In this document: positions 26,616 through 36,115 of the stretch, piece by piece
Layout: each line of letters begins with the position of its first letter
Position numbering within the stretch: the stretch's first letter is position 1
Source of the DNA: CAVOKN01 sp963696505
GTDB lineage: Bacteria; Pseudomonadota; Gammaproteobacteria; Burkholderiales; Rhodocyclaceae
Direction of reading: 5' to 3'
Length of the DNA stretch: 64,000 nucleotides
Assembly: GCA_963696505.1 (NCBI GenBank)
Contig: CAVOKN010000016.1
Coordinates: 1-64,000, forward strand
Program-made: the position numbers and the translations under genes
Notes under the pieces: model-generated
The model's database searches: none
What the model saw: only the letters and a program-made list of their open reading frames with translations
Told to the model about the DNA's origin: nothing

Positions 26616-29022
26616 TTACGCGGCCGCGCCGCAACCACGTCCCTTTTCCGCGAGCAGTTCCGCTACCACGGCTTCGTAGGCTTCCTCCAGTTCGGCAAGC
26701 AGCGGCGCCATGCCGTCGGTGGTGCCGGCCATGCCGATCCGCTCCAGGCGAACGCAGATCTCCGACATGCGGGGGATGCCAAGGTTGTCGAGGCTGGACT
26801 GGAGGCGGTGGGCGGTTTGTTCCAGCAGCCGCGGGTTGTCCTGGTTCCGGGCGCGGCGCAGCGTTTCGAGGTGCAGGGGGGAGTCGGCCAGGAACAGGTC
26901 GATCAGGTCGTCCACCGGGTCGGGATTGTGTGCATCGCCCAAGCTGCGCAGGTAGTTGATGCGCGACGGGTCGAGCAGCCTGGGCGGCGCGGCGACGAGC
27001 GCGTGCTCGTCCTCCGGCGCCTGCGATGGCGCTGCGGGTGGGCCGGGGAGCGCCAGTGCTGCGCCCTCGATGGCCAGCCGCAGATCCTTCAGCTCGACGG
27101 GCTTGGGGACGTAGCCATTCATGCCGGCGGCGATGCACTTTTCGCGGTCGCCGGGCATGGCATTGGCCGTCATGGCGATGACATGGGGCCGCGCGGCATC
27201 GCCGCAGCGGCTGCGGATGCGCCGCGTGGCCTCCAGGCCGTCCATGACCGGCATCTGCACGTCCATCAGCACCACGTCGTAGTTCTGGCGCTCCAGAGCG
27301 TCGAGCGCCTCCTCGCCGTTGGCCACCACGTCGGCGCGGTAGCCGAGGTGGCCGAGCAGGCGCACCATCACCTTCTGGTTGATGACGTTGTCTTCAGCGA
27401 CGAGAATCGACAGCGGCAGGTGCTCGGCCGGCCTGCCGGCCGATACGGCCGGCGCACTTGGTGGCCCAGCGGGCGGCGCGATGTTGAGCGCGTTGACCAG
27501 CACGTCGAAGAGCTGGTTGGGCTTGATCGGCTTGTTGAGGTAGGCGGCGAAGCGCGCCTGCTCCACGGCACGGCTCTTCGGCCGGTTCACCATCGAGGTC
27601 AGCATGATCAGGGGCAGCGCCTGCGGGTCGCGGTACTTGCGGATCTCCTGCGCCAGGCCGAGGCCGTCCATCTCCGGCATGCTCATGTCGAGGATCGCGA
27701 CGTCGAAGGCATGGCCGTGGCGAATCAGGTCCAGCGCCTCGACCGCGGTGGCGGCCGCGTGGGGAAGCAAGCCCCACAGCAGCATCTGCTTGACCAGGAT
27801 GCGGCGGTTGGTGGTGTTGTCGTCAACGATAAGGATGCGCCGGCCGCTGAGCACCGACGAGTGCTCCTGTAGGTAGCTGCGAGCCAGACTGGGTCCGCCG
27901 GCCTGAGCGCGCACGCTGAAGTGGAAGATCGACCCGACATTCGGTTCGCTCTCCACCCACAGGGTTCCGCCCAACATCTCGGCCAGGCGCTTGCTGATCG
28001 CCAGCCCCAGTCCCGAGCCGCCGTACTTGCGCGTGGTGGACGCGTCGAGCTGGCTGAACGACTGGAACAGGTGGCGGATGCGCTCGCGCGGGATGCCGAT
28101 GCCTGTGTCCTTGACGCTGAGGCGCACTTCGTGCTCGCCGGTGGGCAGTGGCGTCGCCTCCACCAGCACCAGCACTTCGCCGCGGGGCGTGAACTTTATT
28201 GCGTTGGAGATCAGGTTGACGAGGATCTGGCGCAGTCGCGTGGCATCGCTGACGAGGACCGCCGGAACCCCGTCGTCGATGAGGTAGGCGAGGTTGAGGT
28301 TCTTTTCCGCCGCATTGGGCGCCAGCAGGTCGAGCGACTCCTCGATGGTGCGGCGCAGGTCGAAGGGGTGGCGCTCCAGTTCGAGCTTGCCGAGTTCGAT
28401 CTTCGAGTAGTCGAGGATGTCGTTGATGATGTGCAGCAGCGCCTCGCTGCTGGCGCGTATGGTCTGGACGTAGTCCTTCTGCTCGTCCGTCACCAGGGTG
28501 TCGAGCAGCAGGCTGGTCATGCCGATCACCGCGTTGAGGGGGGTGCGGATCTCGTGGCTCATGTTAGCCAGGAACATGCTCTTGGCCTGGGTGGCCGCTT
28601 CCGCCGACTCCTTGGCGTGCTCCAGCATCTCGTCGCGCTGCTTGCGCACAGTGATGTCGCGCAGGATGGCGGTGAAGATCACGCCCTCGGGTACGTCGAG
28701 CCGCGAGATCGACGCCTCGGCCGGGAACAGCGTGCCGTCGCGCCGTTCGCCGAAGATCTCGCGCCGCTCGCCCATGCGCCGCGCCACCTCGCCTGACTCC
28801 TGGAAGACCTGTATGTGCGCCCGGTGCAGCTTGCGCGTGTCGGGCGGCAGCAGCAGGTCGAGGGAGCGGCCGATCACCTCGTCGGCGCGATAGCCGAAGA
28901 TCCTTTCCGCGCCGTGATTGAAGAACAGGATGTTCTGCGCCCCGTTCAACGCACACGATCGCGTCGTCGGCAATGTCGAGGATGCCGAGGACACGATCGA
29001 GCGACAGGGCGGGCAGGGTCAT
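26616..29022 (-). CDS. Hybrid sensor kinase PAS-HisKA-HATPase-REC-REC-Hpt, frameshifted near the N-terminus
   Basis: This is a phosphorelay kinase of about 801 residues once the frame is restored. Domains in order are PAS (ILFFNHGAERIFGYRADEVI), HisKA (FLANMSHEIRTPLNAVIGM), HATPase (N box NLISNAIKFTPRG, G box KYGGSGLGLAISKRLAEMLG), REC1 (ILIVDDNTTNRR...AILDMSMPEMD), REC2 (ILVAEDNVINQKV...VLMDVQMPVMDG) and Hpt (LLEQTAHRLQSSLDNLG). No membrane segment is visible, so sensing is cytosolic through PAS. The natural start MTLPALSLDRVLGILDIADD (ATG 29022) is one frame off from residue ~26. An extra T at plus 28945-28946 (GTTC, where GTC gives ...CVDGAQNILFF) explains it. It follows ubiH-dsbC with a 27-bp gap, so it is probably co-transcribed. 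Confidence 0.88.
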
Positions 29023-29049
29023 GGACCCGCTGCCGGAGCGCGGCGCCCC

Positions 29050-29763
29050 TTACTTCGCAGCGGCCATCCGCTGCTCCAGGCTGGCCACCGAGACCGCGCC
29101 GGGAATGCGTTCGCCGTTGGAAAGGAAGATGGTGGGCGTGCCGCGGATGTTGAGCTTCTGGCCCAGCGCCACCGTCTTGTCCACTGCCGAGGTGTCGCAG
29201 TCGGTCTTGCTGCCGGGATTGGTGTTGTTGATCATCCAGTCGTTCCAGGCCTTGGCGCGGTCGGCGGCGCACCAGATAGCCTTCGATTTTTCGCTCGAAT
29301 CGGGCGAGAGGATCGGATAGAGGAAGGTGTAAATGGTGACGTCGTTCATCGCCTGCATGTCCTTCGCCAGCTTCTTGCAGTAGCCGCAGTTGGGATCCTC
29401 GAAGGTGGCGAAGACGCGCTTGCCGTTGCCGCGCACCTGCTTCACCGCGAGACTCACGGGGAGGTCGGAGAAGTTGATCTGGGACAGCTTGTTCTTGCGC
29501 TCCTCGGTGAGGTCCTTGCGCGTCTTCGCGTCGATGATGTTGCCGGTGATGATGTAGGTGACCTTCTCGTCGGCGTAGATGATGTCGTTGCCGGTGCGGA
29601 TTTCGTATAGACCGCCGAGATAGGGCGTCTTGCGCACGCCGTCGATCGGCAGTCCGGGAAAGGCAGCCTCCACCGCCTTCTTTACCGCAGCCTCGTCGGC
29701 CAGGGCATTGCCCGTCAGCAGCGCAGCGCCCGCCAGGGCAATCGCGAGGGTTCGTTTCAGCAT
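29050..29763 (-). CDS. dsbC: Thiol:disulfide interchange protein DsbC
   Basis: This periplasmic disulfide isomerase has 237 residues, close to the E. coli length. A signal peptide (MLKRTLAIALAGAALLTGNA) is followed by the dimerisation domain (VKKAVEAAFPGLPIDGVRKT, then YEIRTGNDIIYADEKVTYII). The thioredoxin fold has the active-site CGYC in TFEDPNCGYCKKL and a cis-Pro loop GTPTIFLSNG. A second Cys pair (AIWCAADR ... KTDCDTS) matches the structural disulfide. ATG 29763 has CTGGAG upstream and places the signal peptide correctly; an upstream in-frame ATG at 29793 does not. It lies 26 bp after the UbiH-family gene. Confidence 0.95.
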   Translation of the reverse strand: MLKRTLAIALAGAALLTGNALADEAAVKKAVEAAFPGLPIDGVRKTPYLGGLYEIRTGNDIIYADEKVTYIITGNIIDAKTRKDLTEERKNKLSQINFSDLPVSLAVKQVRGNGKRVFATFEDPNCGYCKKLAKDMQAMNDVTIYTFLYPILSPDSSEKSKAIWCAADRAKAWNDWMINNTNPGSKTDCDTSAVDKTVALGQKLNIRGTPTIFLSNGERIPGAVSVASLEQRMAAAK

Positions 29764-29789
29764 GGTTTCTCCAGGGTCAGGTGAGCGGT

Positions 29790-30956
29790 TCATCCCAGTG
29801 CGTAGCGCACCAGCGTGTTGCGTACGACAGGAAGACGGTTGGTGAGGTTCAGGCCGGCGTTGCGCAGCCAGGCGAGCGGCGCGATCTGTGGCCGGAACAG
29901 GTGGTTGAGCGCATGGGTGACGCCCTGCAGCGCCTGCACTTCTTCGGCGCGGGCGCGCTCAAAGGGCCGCAGCTCCCGCTCCAGCCCGAAATCCCGATAG
30001 TCGGGCAGCGCCATGATCGTCTGCGCCAGCACCCGCGCGTCCTGGAATCCCAGGTTGATGCCGTGCCCCGACAGGGGGTGGATGGCATGAGCGGCGTCGC
30101 CGATCAATGCGATTCTCGGCGCGACGCTGCGCGGCACCCGCATCAGCCGCAGCGGAAAAGCGGCCGCCGGGGTCAGCGCTTCGAGCCGGCCGAGGCGGTG
30201 GCCGCCCGCCGCGGCCACTCGCTCGCACAGTGCCTCCGGTGACAGCGCGACGAGTTCGTCAGCGAGGGCATCCGGGGCGGACCAGACGATGGAAATGGCG
30301 TTGCCGGCCAGCGGCAGCCAGGCCAGCACCGAGTTGCCGAGGAACCACTGAAAGGCCTTGTTGTAGTGCGGGCGTTGGCAGGTGAAGTTGGCGACTACGC
30401 CCTTCTCGCCGTAGGGCGTGACAGCCGCGTCGATGCCGGCCTGGCGCCGCACCCAGGAATCCGCGCCATCGGCCGCCACCACCAGCCGCGCCTCGACGTT
30501 GCTGCCGTCGGCAAGGGCGAGCGTCGCCGCAGGGGTGCCGATTTCGAGCGATGCGGGCTGGGCCGGACACAGCAGCGTCACGTTGGGCTGGCGCTTGACC
30601 GACTCCCACAGCTCGCGCTGCATCAGGCCCGCTTCGATCATGAACGCGAGTTCGTCGACGCCGGCGCCGTAGGCCGAGAAATCGAGTCGCGCGCCACGGT
30701 CGCCGTAGATTTCCATGTCATGGACCGGAGTGATCCGCGACTGGTCGAGATGGGCCCAGGCGCCGATCTCGTCGAGAAAGCGGCGGTTGGCCGGGCTGAT
30801 GGCATAGATGCGCGAATCCCAGCCCGGCGCGGCGGCGGCAGGCGGCCGGTTGTCGATCAGCGCGATTCTGAGCTTGCTCGCGCGCAGCGCCACCGCAAGG
30901 CTCGCACCGGCCAGGCCGGCGCCGACGATGGCGATGTCGGTATCGATGCGTACCAC
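29790..30956 (-). CDS. ubiH: UbiH/UbiF/Coq6-family FAD-dependent monooxygenase
   Basis: This 388-residue flavoprotein hydroxylase works in ubiquinone ring modification. The N-terminal FAD/NADH dinucleotide motif is DIAIVGAGLAGASLAVAL. The family segment WDSRIYAISPANRRFLDEIG follows, VVAADGADSWVRRQAGI is the second (DG) motif, and IALIGDAAHAIHPLSGHGIN LGFQD is the conserved GD motif. Which ring position is hydroxylated (UbiH, UbiF or UbiI) cannot be told from sequence alone, so the symbol is provisional. It heads a likely minus-strand operon with dsbC and the hybrid kinase. tRNA-Met lies upstream. Confidence 0.88.
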   Translation of the reverse strand: MVRIDTDIAIVGAGLAGASLAVALRASKLRIALIDNRPPAAAAPGWDSRIYAISPANRRFLDEIGAWAHLDQSRITPVHDMEIYGDRGARLDFSAYGAGVDELAFMIEAGLMQRELWESVKRQPNVTLLCPAQPASLEIGTPAATLALADGSNVEARLVVAADGADSWVRRQAGIDAAVTPYGEKGVVANFTCQRPHYNKAFQWFLGNSVLAWLPLAGNAISIVWSAPDALADELVALSPEALCERVAAAGGHRLGRLEALTPAAAFPLRLMRVPRSVAPRIALIGDAAHAIHPLSGHGINLGFQDARVLAQTIMALPDYRDFGLERELRPFERARAEEVQALQGVTHALNHLFRPQIAPLAWLRNAGLNLTNRLPVVRNTLVRYALG

Positions 30957-31050
30957 GTTGGAGGGGCGGGCGGAAACCGGAAAGGGGACCGATTATGGCA
31001 CGCGCTGCTCGCGAATCGGCCTACGGGAAGGAGGGCTGGATGGGGCTGGA

Positions 31051-31127
31051 TGGTGGTGATGAGTGGACTTGAACCACCGACCTACGGATTATGAATCCGT
31101 CGCTCTAACCGGCTGAGCTACATCACC
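31051..31127 (-). tRNA. tRNA-Met (anticodon CAT)
   Basis: All arms fold. The acceptor stem is GGTGATG with CATCACC, followed by discriminator A and encoded CCA. The D stem is GCTC/GAGC. The anticodon stem is ACGGA/TCCGT around TTCATAA (anticodon CAT). The T stem is GGTGG/CCACT with loop TTCAAGT. It has 77 nt. A CAT anticodon could be elongator Met or lysidine-modified Ile; the anticodon-arm sequence favours elongator Met, but I am not certain. It differs from the tRNA(CAT) fragment at 60037. Confidence 0.93.
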
Positions 31128-31292
31128 ACGGAAAGCGGCGCAGAATAGCAGAAACGGCGCCGGCCGATCAAGGCCGAGCGCCGGGGCGCGCGGCTGGCGC
31201 GCTCCTTCCCTTGGCCCGCATTCGGCGACCATAATGCCGGCTGGCTGCAAGGCGAACTGTCTGGGAGGCGTCCGCGGCGAGCGGATTGGTGC

Positions 31293-34200
31293 ATGGCAAC
31301 GGTTCTTGATCGGGGGCGCATCGGAGCGGGCCGGCGCGGCATGGTGCGGCCTCGCGCGGTCACGCTGCGCCGCCAGCTCTACCTGGCGCTGCTGGCGCTG
31401 AGCGTGCCGGTGTGGCTTTGGCTCGGCTACGAGGTGGCCTCCCACTATCAGGAAACCCTGAGTGCCGAGGGGACGGCGATGCGCAACCTGGCGGCGATCA
31501 GCGCCGCCGACATCGAACGCTTCATGGACGATTCGGAGGGCATCCTGGCCCGCTTGGCGGCACGCCCGTCAGTGAAAGCGATGGATCGTCGCGCTTGCGA
31601 CGCCGCCTTCGCTGCGTTGCCGCTGAGCGCGCGCTTCGAGGATCTGGCGACCACGGACCGCAGCGGCCGCCTCGTCTGCTCGGCGCTGCCGGTCGACGCC
31701 GAGGCGGTCGGCGCGGACGACGGTGCCGGCGGCGCACGGTCGTCCGCCGACGGCTTCGGGATCGGCAACATCCGACCCGGCCGGCAGCCGGGAAGCTGGG
31801 TGATCGATCTGTCTTATCCGGTGCGGGGGGAAGACGGGCGCACGGTCGGCCAGTTGAGCGGCGTGGTGAATCTGCTGCGCTTTCATCCGATAGCCGCGCG
31901 CGCCATGTTGCCGGACGGGGCCGTGGCGGGTGTGGTGGACGGCCGGGGCGTGCTGCTGGCGCGCTCGCTGGAGCCGGAGCGCTACGTCGGCCGCCAGGTT
32001 GGCGACAGCCCGCAGGGCCGCATCCTGCTGGAAGGGCGCGACGGTGCGGCGGGCGCTCCGGATATCGATGGGTCCGAACGCCTGTTCGGCTTCGTGCCGG
32101 TGCGCGGGACCGACTGGGTGGTGTATGCCGGCATCCAGGCGAAGATCGTAACCGCGCGCACCTGGGGCTACGCGGTGACGCATTTGATCATCGGCGCCTC
32201 GACCCTCGGTCTGATGCTGGTCTTCGGGCTGCTGCTGATGCGACGCGTCGAGGAGCCCATCGCCCGTATCGCCCAGGCTGCCCGCGCGATCGGCGACGGG
32301 AAGGCGGAAGTCAGACTCCAGGAGACGGGTCCGCGCGAGGTGGTGGAACTGGGCCGCCGCTTCAACGCCATGCTCGACACGCTGGCGGCCCAGCGCCGTT
32401 CCATCGAGGAGGGTCAGGCGCGCCTGCTGAGCGTGCTCAACAACGTGCAGGAGGTTGTCTATTCGGGCACGCCCGACGGCAGCCATTTCAATCTGGTCAG
32501 TCCGGCGTGCGAGCGGGTGTTCGGCTACCCGGCGGATCAGTTCCATCGCCGCCCCGAACTCTGGCTGGAGATGGTGCTGGAAGAGGATCGCGAAGCGCTT
32601 GCGACGTCGCGGCACGACCGCGGGCAGGGCGAGACCGCGCAGGCCCAGTACCGCATCCGCCGTGCCGACGGCGGCATCCGCTGGATGCAGGACCGCTCGT
32701 GGGTGGTGCGCGATGCCGCCGGAAAGGCGCTGCGGGTGGATGGGCTGGTGCACGACATTACCGAGCGCCGCGACGCCGAGCAGTCGCTGCGCGACAGCGA
32801 GCACCGCTTCCGCTCCATCGTCGAATCGAGCCCGGTGCCACTGTGCATCGTTTCCTTCCACGCCGGCCAGGTTCGCTACGTCAACGAGGCATTCAGCCTC
32901 GCCTTCGGCATTCCGGCGGACCAAGCGATCGGTCGGGCGGTCGCCGAGTTCTTCGCCGATCCCGCCGATCTGGCCCGCAGCATCGTCGAGCTGAAGCAGG
33001 AGGGACGCCTGAGCCATCAGGAGATCCCGGTCAGGCGGGGAGACGGGCGGATCTTCTGGGTCGTGGTGTCGGCCCGGCGGGCGGATTTCGAGGGAGTGCC
33101 GGCGGTGTTCGCAAGCTACATGGACATCACCGCGCGGCGCCAGGCGGAGGAATCGCTGCGCGCCAGCGAAGAGCGTTTCCGCACCCTGGTGGCGGCACTC
33201 GCCGAGGGCGTGGCACTGCACGACGCCACCGGCCGGCCGGTGACCTGCAATGCGGCAGCCAAGGCGATCCTGGGCAGCGGCGACGGTCGCCTGCCCCAGT
33301 TCGGGCTGGTCGACGGCGGCTGCAGGCTGCTGCGCGGCGGCGGCGCCGACCTGCCCCTGTCGGAGCATCCGGTCATGGTCTCGCTGGCCAGCGGCAAGCC
33401 GCGGCGCGATGTGGTGTTGGGCATGCGCCGCCAAGATGGCTCAGAGATCTGGCTCTCGGTCAACACCCAGCCCCTGTTCCATCCGGAGGCGGCGCGGCCC
33501 TATGCCGTGGTCTCCTCGTTCAGCGACATCACCGACCGGATGCGCGCCGAGTCGGCGATCCGCGAACTCAACGAAACGCTGGAACAGCGGGTGACGCAGC
33601 GCACGGCCGAGCTCGAAATTGCGAACAGGGAGCTGGAGTCCTTCTCCTACTCGGTGTCCCACGATCTGCGCGCGCCCTTGCGTTCGATCAACGGCTTCTC
33701 CCACATCATCAAGGAGACGGAGCGCGCCCGAATGTCCGAGGAGGGCGTGCATCTGCTGGAGCGGGTGATCGGCGCCACCAACCGCATGGGCCAACTGATC
33801 GACGACATCCTGCGCTTCTCCCGCGTCAGCCGCACCGAATTCCAGTCCGGCGTGGTCGATTTGCGCAGCCTCGCCGCTTCAGTGGCGGAGGAACTGCGGG
33901 ATGTCTATCCCGCCGCGCGCATCGAGATCGGCGCGCTGCCCCGCGTGCGCGGCGATCAGGCGATGCTGCGGCAGGTTCTTCTCAACCTGATCGACAACGC
34001 CCTCAAGTTCAGTGCCCACCGTCCACTGCCGCGGGTCGATGTCGGGGCGGCGAGCGGGGAGCGGGGAGAAACGGTGTGTTACGTCCGCGACAACGGGGCC
34101 GGATTCGACATGCGCTACGCGGGCCGGCTGTTCGGCGTTTTCCAGCGCATGCACAGCAGCACCGAGTTCGCCGGCACCGGCGTGGGCCTGGCGGTGGTCA

Positions 34201-34295
34201 AGCGAATCGTCGAACGCCACAAGGGACGCATCTGGGCCGAGGCCGAACCCGACAGGGGCGCCTGTTTCTCCTTCACCCTGCCTCGCCTCGATTGA
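31293..34295 (+). CDS. Membrane sensor histidine kinase, Cache-HAMP-PAS-PAS-PAS-HisKA-HATPase
   Basis: This 1000-residue sensor has a first membrane helix (LYLALLALSVPVWLWLGYEV, ~30-50) and a periplasmic double-Cache-like region to ~285, where DRSGRLVCSA and GVVDGRGVLLARS are typical. A second helix (LIIGASTLGLMLVFGLLLM, ~295-313) precedes HAMP. Three PAS domains follow (near 375-495, 500-620 and 625-750), and the transmitter has the phospho-His in SYSVSHDLRAPLRSINGFSH (~790). The HATPase shows NLIDNALKFS, DNGAGFD and GTGVGLAVVKRIVERHKGRI. Its SVSHDLRAPL box places it with phytochrome-type kinases. No response regulator is adjacent, so its partner must be elsewhere. A nearby start at 31341 is possible. 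Confidence 0.9.
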   Translation: MATVLDRGRIGAGRRGMVRPRAVTLRRQLYLALLALSVPVWLWLGYEVASHYQETLSAEGTAMRNLAAISAADIERFMDDSEGILARLAARPSVKAMDRRACDAAFAALPLSARFEDLATTDRSGRLVCSALPVDAEAVGADDGAGGARSSADGFGIGNIRPGRQPGSWVIDLSYPVRGEDGRTVGQLSGVVNLLRFHPIAARAMLPDGAVAGVVDGRGVLLARSLEPERYVGRQVGDSPQGRILLEGRDGAAGAPDIDGSERLFGFVPVRGTDWVVYAGIQAKIVTARTWGYAVTHLIIGASTLGLMLVFGLLLMRRVEEPIARIAQAARAIGDGKAEVRLQETGPREVVELGRRFNAMLDTLAAQRRSIEEGQARLLSVLNNVQEVVYSGTPDGSHFNLVSPACERVFGYPADQFHRRPELWLEMVLEEDREALATSRHDRGQGETAQAQYRIRRADGGIRWMQDRSWVVRDAAGKALRVDGLVHDITERRDAEQSLRDSEHRFRSIVESSPVPLCIVSFHAGQVRYVNEAFSLAFGIPADQAIGRAVAEFFADPADLARSIVELKQEGRLSHQEIPVRRGDGRIFWVVVSARRADFEGVPAVFASYMDITARRQAEESLRASEERFRTLVAALAEGVALHDATGRPVTCNAAAKAILGSGDGRLPQFGLVDGGCRLLRGGGADLPLSEHPVMVSLASGKPRRDVVLGMRRQDGSEIWLSVNTQPLFHPEAARPYAVVSSFSDITDRMRAESAIRELNETLEQRVTQRTAELEIANRELESFSYSVSHDLRAPLRSINGFSHIIKETERARMSEEGVHLLERVIGATNRMGQLIDDILRFSRVSRTEFQSGVVDLRSLAASVAEELRDVYPAARIEIGALPRVRGDQAMLRQVLLNLIDNALKFSAHRPLPRVDVGAASGERGETVCYVRDNGAGFDMRYAGRLFGVFQRMHSSTEFAGTGVGLAVVKRIVERHKGRIWAEAEPDRGACFSFTLPRLD

Positions 34296-34405
34296 GCCCC
34301 GTCCCGGCAGCCGGGGTGCCCGCCGCCCCTCGCTCAAGTTCGCGGCGGCGGTGCCGCAACCCAGAACGGGCCTCGCCGCGGCGCTGTTGTCTGCCTGCCC
34401 TGATC

Positions 34406-34411
34406 TATAAT
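34406..34411 (+). promoter_or_regulatory. Probable -10 box ahead of the miaB operon
   Basis: A perfect TATAAT lies 33 bp upstream of the ATG at 34444. The -35 region at the right distance (around 34383-34389, GCTGTTG) matches the sigma-70 consensus poorly. The position, directly ahead of the first gene of the long housekeeping run, supports it. Confidence 0.4.
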
Positions 34412-34443
34412 CGATTCCGAGTGAACCTTTCGAACGCAATGCC

Positions 34444-34779
34444 ATGGATCCGCTGATCCCGGCCATCGTAAGCACCTTGATCCAGACGCTGATGTCCATG
34501 CCGTCGGACCCGCCGCCGGTGGCCGACACGCTTGCCCGGCCAATCCCGGTCGAGGCGGCACGCGCCTACATGCATCCCCCCGAGAACGGGCAGATTGCCC
34601 TCGACGGCACGGTTTACGCGTTGTCTCCCGGCGCCCAGATCCGGGACTCGCGCAACCTCATCGTCCAGCCGGGTGGCGTGCAGCAGGCCGCGACGGTGCG
34701 CTACCTCACCGACGCGACCGGGGCGGTGCATCGCATCTGGATCCTCGGTCCGAGCGAAGCCCAAGGCCTCTCCCGCTGA
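34444..34779 (+). CDS. Conserved hypothetical protein, 111 aa
   Basis: The product starts MDPLIPAIVSTLIQTLMSMP, a weakly hydrophobic N-terminus without a clear cleavage site. It contains ALDGTVYALSPGAQIRDSRN LIVQPGGVQQAATVRYLTDA, a beta-rich stretch, and TGAVHRIWILGPSEAQ at the end. The GAQIRD.RNLIV and VRYL.D..G.V.R.WIL pattern is that of an unnamed protein usually found just before miaB in related Betaproteobacteria. It lies 5 bp before the MiaB start, so it is surely co-transcribed. The function is unknown; a periplasmic or membrane-associated role is a guess. Confidence 0.75.
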   Translation: MDPLIPAIVSTLIQTLMSMPSDPPPVADTLARPIPVEAARAYMHPPENGQIALDGTVYALSPGAQIRDSRNLIVQPGGVQQAATVRYLTDATGAVHRIWILGPSEAQGLSR

Positions 34780-34784
34780 GACCG

Positions 34785-36113
34785 ATGCCAGGCAAGTTCT
34801 TCATCCGCACCTTCGGGTGCCAGATGAACGACTACGATTCCCAGCGCATGGCCGACATGCTCGCCGCAACGCAGGGCATGGAGCGCACCGACGTCCCCGA
34901 CGACGCCGACATCATCGTGTTCAACACCTGCTCGGTGCGCGAAAAGGCGCAGGAGAAGGTGTTCCACGATCTGGGCCGGGTGCGCCACCTGAAGCAGGCG
35001 CGCCCAGGGCTGATGATTGGCGTCGGCGGCTGCGTGGCGAGCCAGGAGGGGGCGGCGATCGTACAGCGCGCCGGCTACGTCGATTTCGTCTTCGGTCCCC
35101 AGACCCTGCACCGCCTGCCTGAACTGATCGCGCGACGGCGCGAATCGGGCCGCCCCCAGGTGGACGTATCCTTCCCCGAGGTCGAGAAGTTCGACCACCT
35201 GCCGCCGGCGCGGGTGGAAGGTGCGGCGGCCTTTGTCTCGATCATGGAAGGCTGCAGCAAATACTGCACTTTCTGCGTCGTGCCCTACACCCGCGGCGAG
35301 GAAGTATCGCGCCCCTTCGAGGACGTGCTGGCGGAAGTGGCGGGACTTGCGGCACAGAGCGTTCGTGAAATCACTCTCCTGGGGCAGAACGTCAACGCCT
35401 ACCGTGGCGCGATGGCCGACGGCGAGTCCGCCGATCTGGCCCTGCTGCTGGAATACGTGACCGAAGTGCCCGGCGTCGAACGCATCCGCTTCACCACCTC
35501 CCATCCGCGCGAGTTCGGACCGCGGTTGATCGAGGCCTACGCCCGCATCCCCAAGCTCGCCGGCCAGTTGCACCTGCCGGTGCAGTCCGGCTCCGACCGG
35601 GTGCTGGCGGCGATGAAGCGCGGCTACACGGCACTGGAATACAAGTCCATCGTGCGGCGGCTGCGCCAGGCGCGGCCGGGCATCTCGCTGTCGTCGGACT
35701 TCATCGTCGGCTTTCCCGGCGAGAGCGAGGCCGACTTCGAGCAGACGATGCGCCTCATCGACGACGTGCGCTTCGACGGCTCCTTCAGCTTCCTCTACAG
35801 CCCGCGCCCCGGCACGCCGGCGGCGGAACTGCGCGACGACACGCCGGCGGAGGTGAAGTCGGCGCGGCTCGCGAAGCTCCAGGCGCGCATCGAGGAACAG
35901 TACCAGGCCAACAGCCAGCGGATGGTCGGCAGCCGCCAGCGGGTGCTGGTGGACGGGCCGTCGCGCAAGGATGAGCAGGAACTCGCCGGGCGCACCGAGA
36001 ACAACCGGGTGGTGAACTTCGCCGGCGGTCGGCGGCTCATCGGTCACTACGTGGAAGTCAGCATCACCGCGGCGCTGCCCCACTCGCTGCGCGGCGAAGT
36101 GGCGACGCTTTGA
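34785..36113 (+). CDS. miaB: tRNA-2-methylthio-N6-dimethylallyladenosine synthase MiaB
   Basis: This 442-residue radical-SAM methylthiotransferase adds the 2-methylthio group to i6A37 of tRNAs reading UNN codons. The N-terminal UPF0004 domain shows FIRTFGCQMNDYDSQRMADM, NTCSVREKAQEKVF and GVGGCVASQEG, whose three Cys hold one [4Fe-4S] cluster. The radical-SAM core has IMEGCSKYCTFCVVPYTRG (CxxxCxxC). A TRAM domain closes the protein (VLVDGPSRKDEQELAGRTEN). The start at 34785 is supported by the conserved first strand. It is followed after 2 bp by phoH. Confidence 0.96.
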   Translation: MPGKFFIRTFGCQMNDYDSQRMADMLAATQGMERTDVPDDADIIVFNTCSVREKAQEKVFHDLGRVRHLKQARPGLMIGVGGCVASQEGAAIVQRAGYVDFVFGPQTLHRLPELIARRRESGRPQVDVSFPEVEKFDHLPPARVEGAAAFVSIMEGCSKYCTFCVVPYTRGEEVSRPFEDVLAEVAGLAAQSVREITLLGQNVNAYRGAMADGESADLALLLEYVTEVPGVERIRFTTSHPREFGPRLIEAYARIPKLAGQLHLPVQSGSDRVLAAMKRGYTALEYKSIVRRLRQARPGISLSSDFIVGFPGESEADFEQTMRLIDDVRFDGSFSFLYSPRPGTPAAELRDDTPAEVKSARLAKLQARIEEQYQANSQRMVGSRQRVLVDGPSRKDEQELAGRTENNRVVNFAGGRRLIGHYVEVSITAALPHSLRGEVATL

Positions 36114-36115
36114 GG

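Noticed and set aside
31051..31127. tRNA-Met considered as the intact partner of the tRNA fragment at 60037
   Set aside because: Acceptor, T-arm and anticodon-stem sequences differ, and it lies on the wrong side of the integrase; they are different tRNAs.
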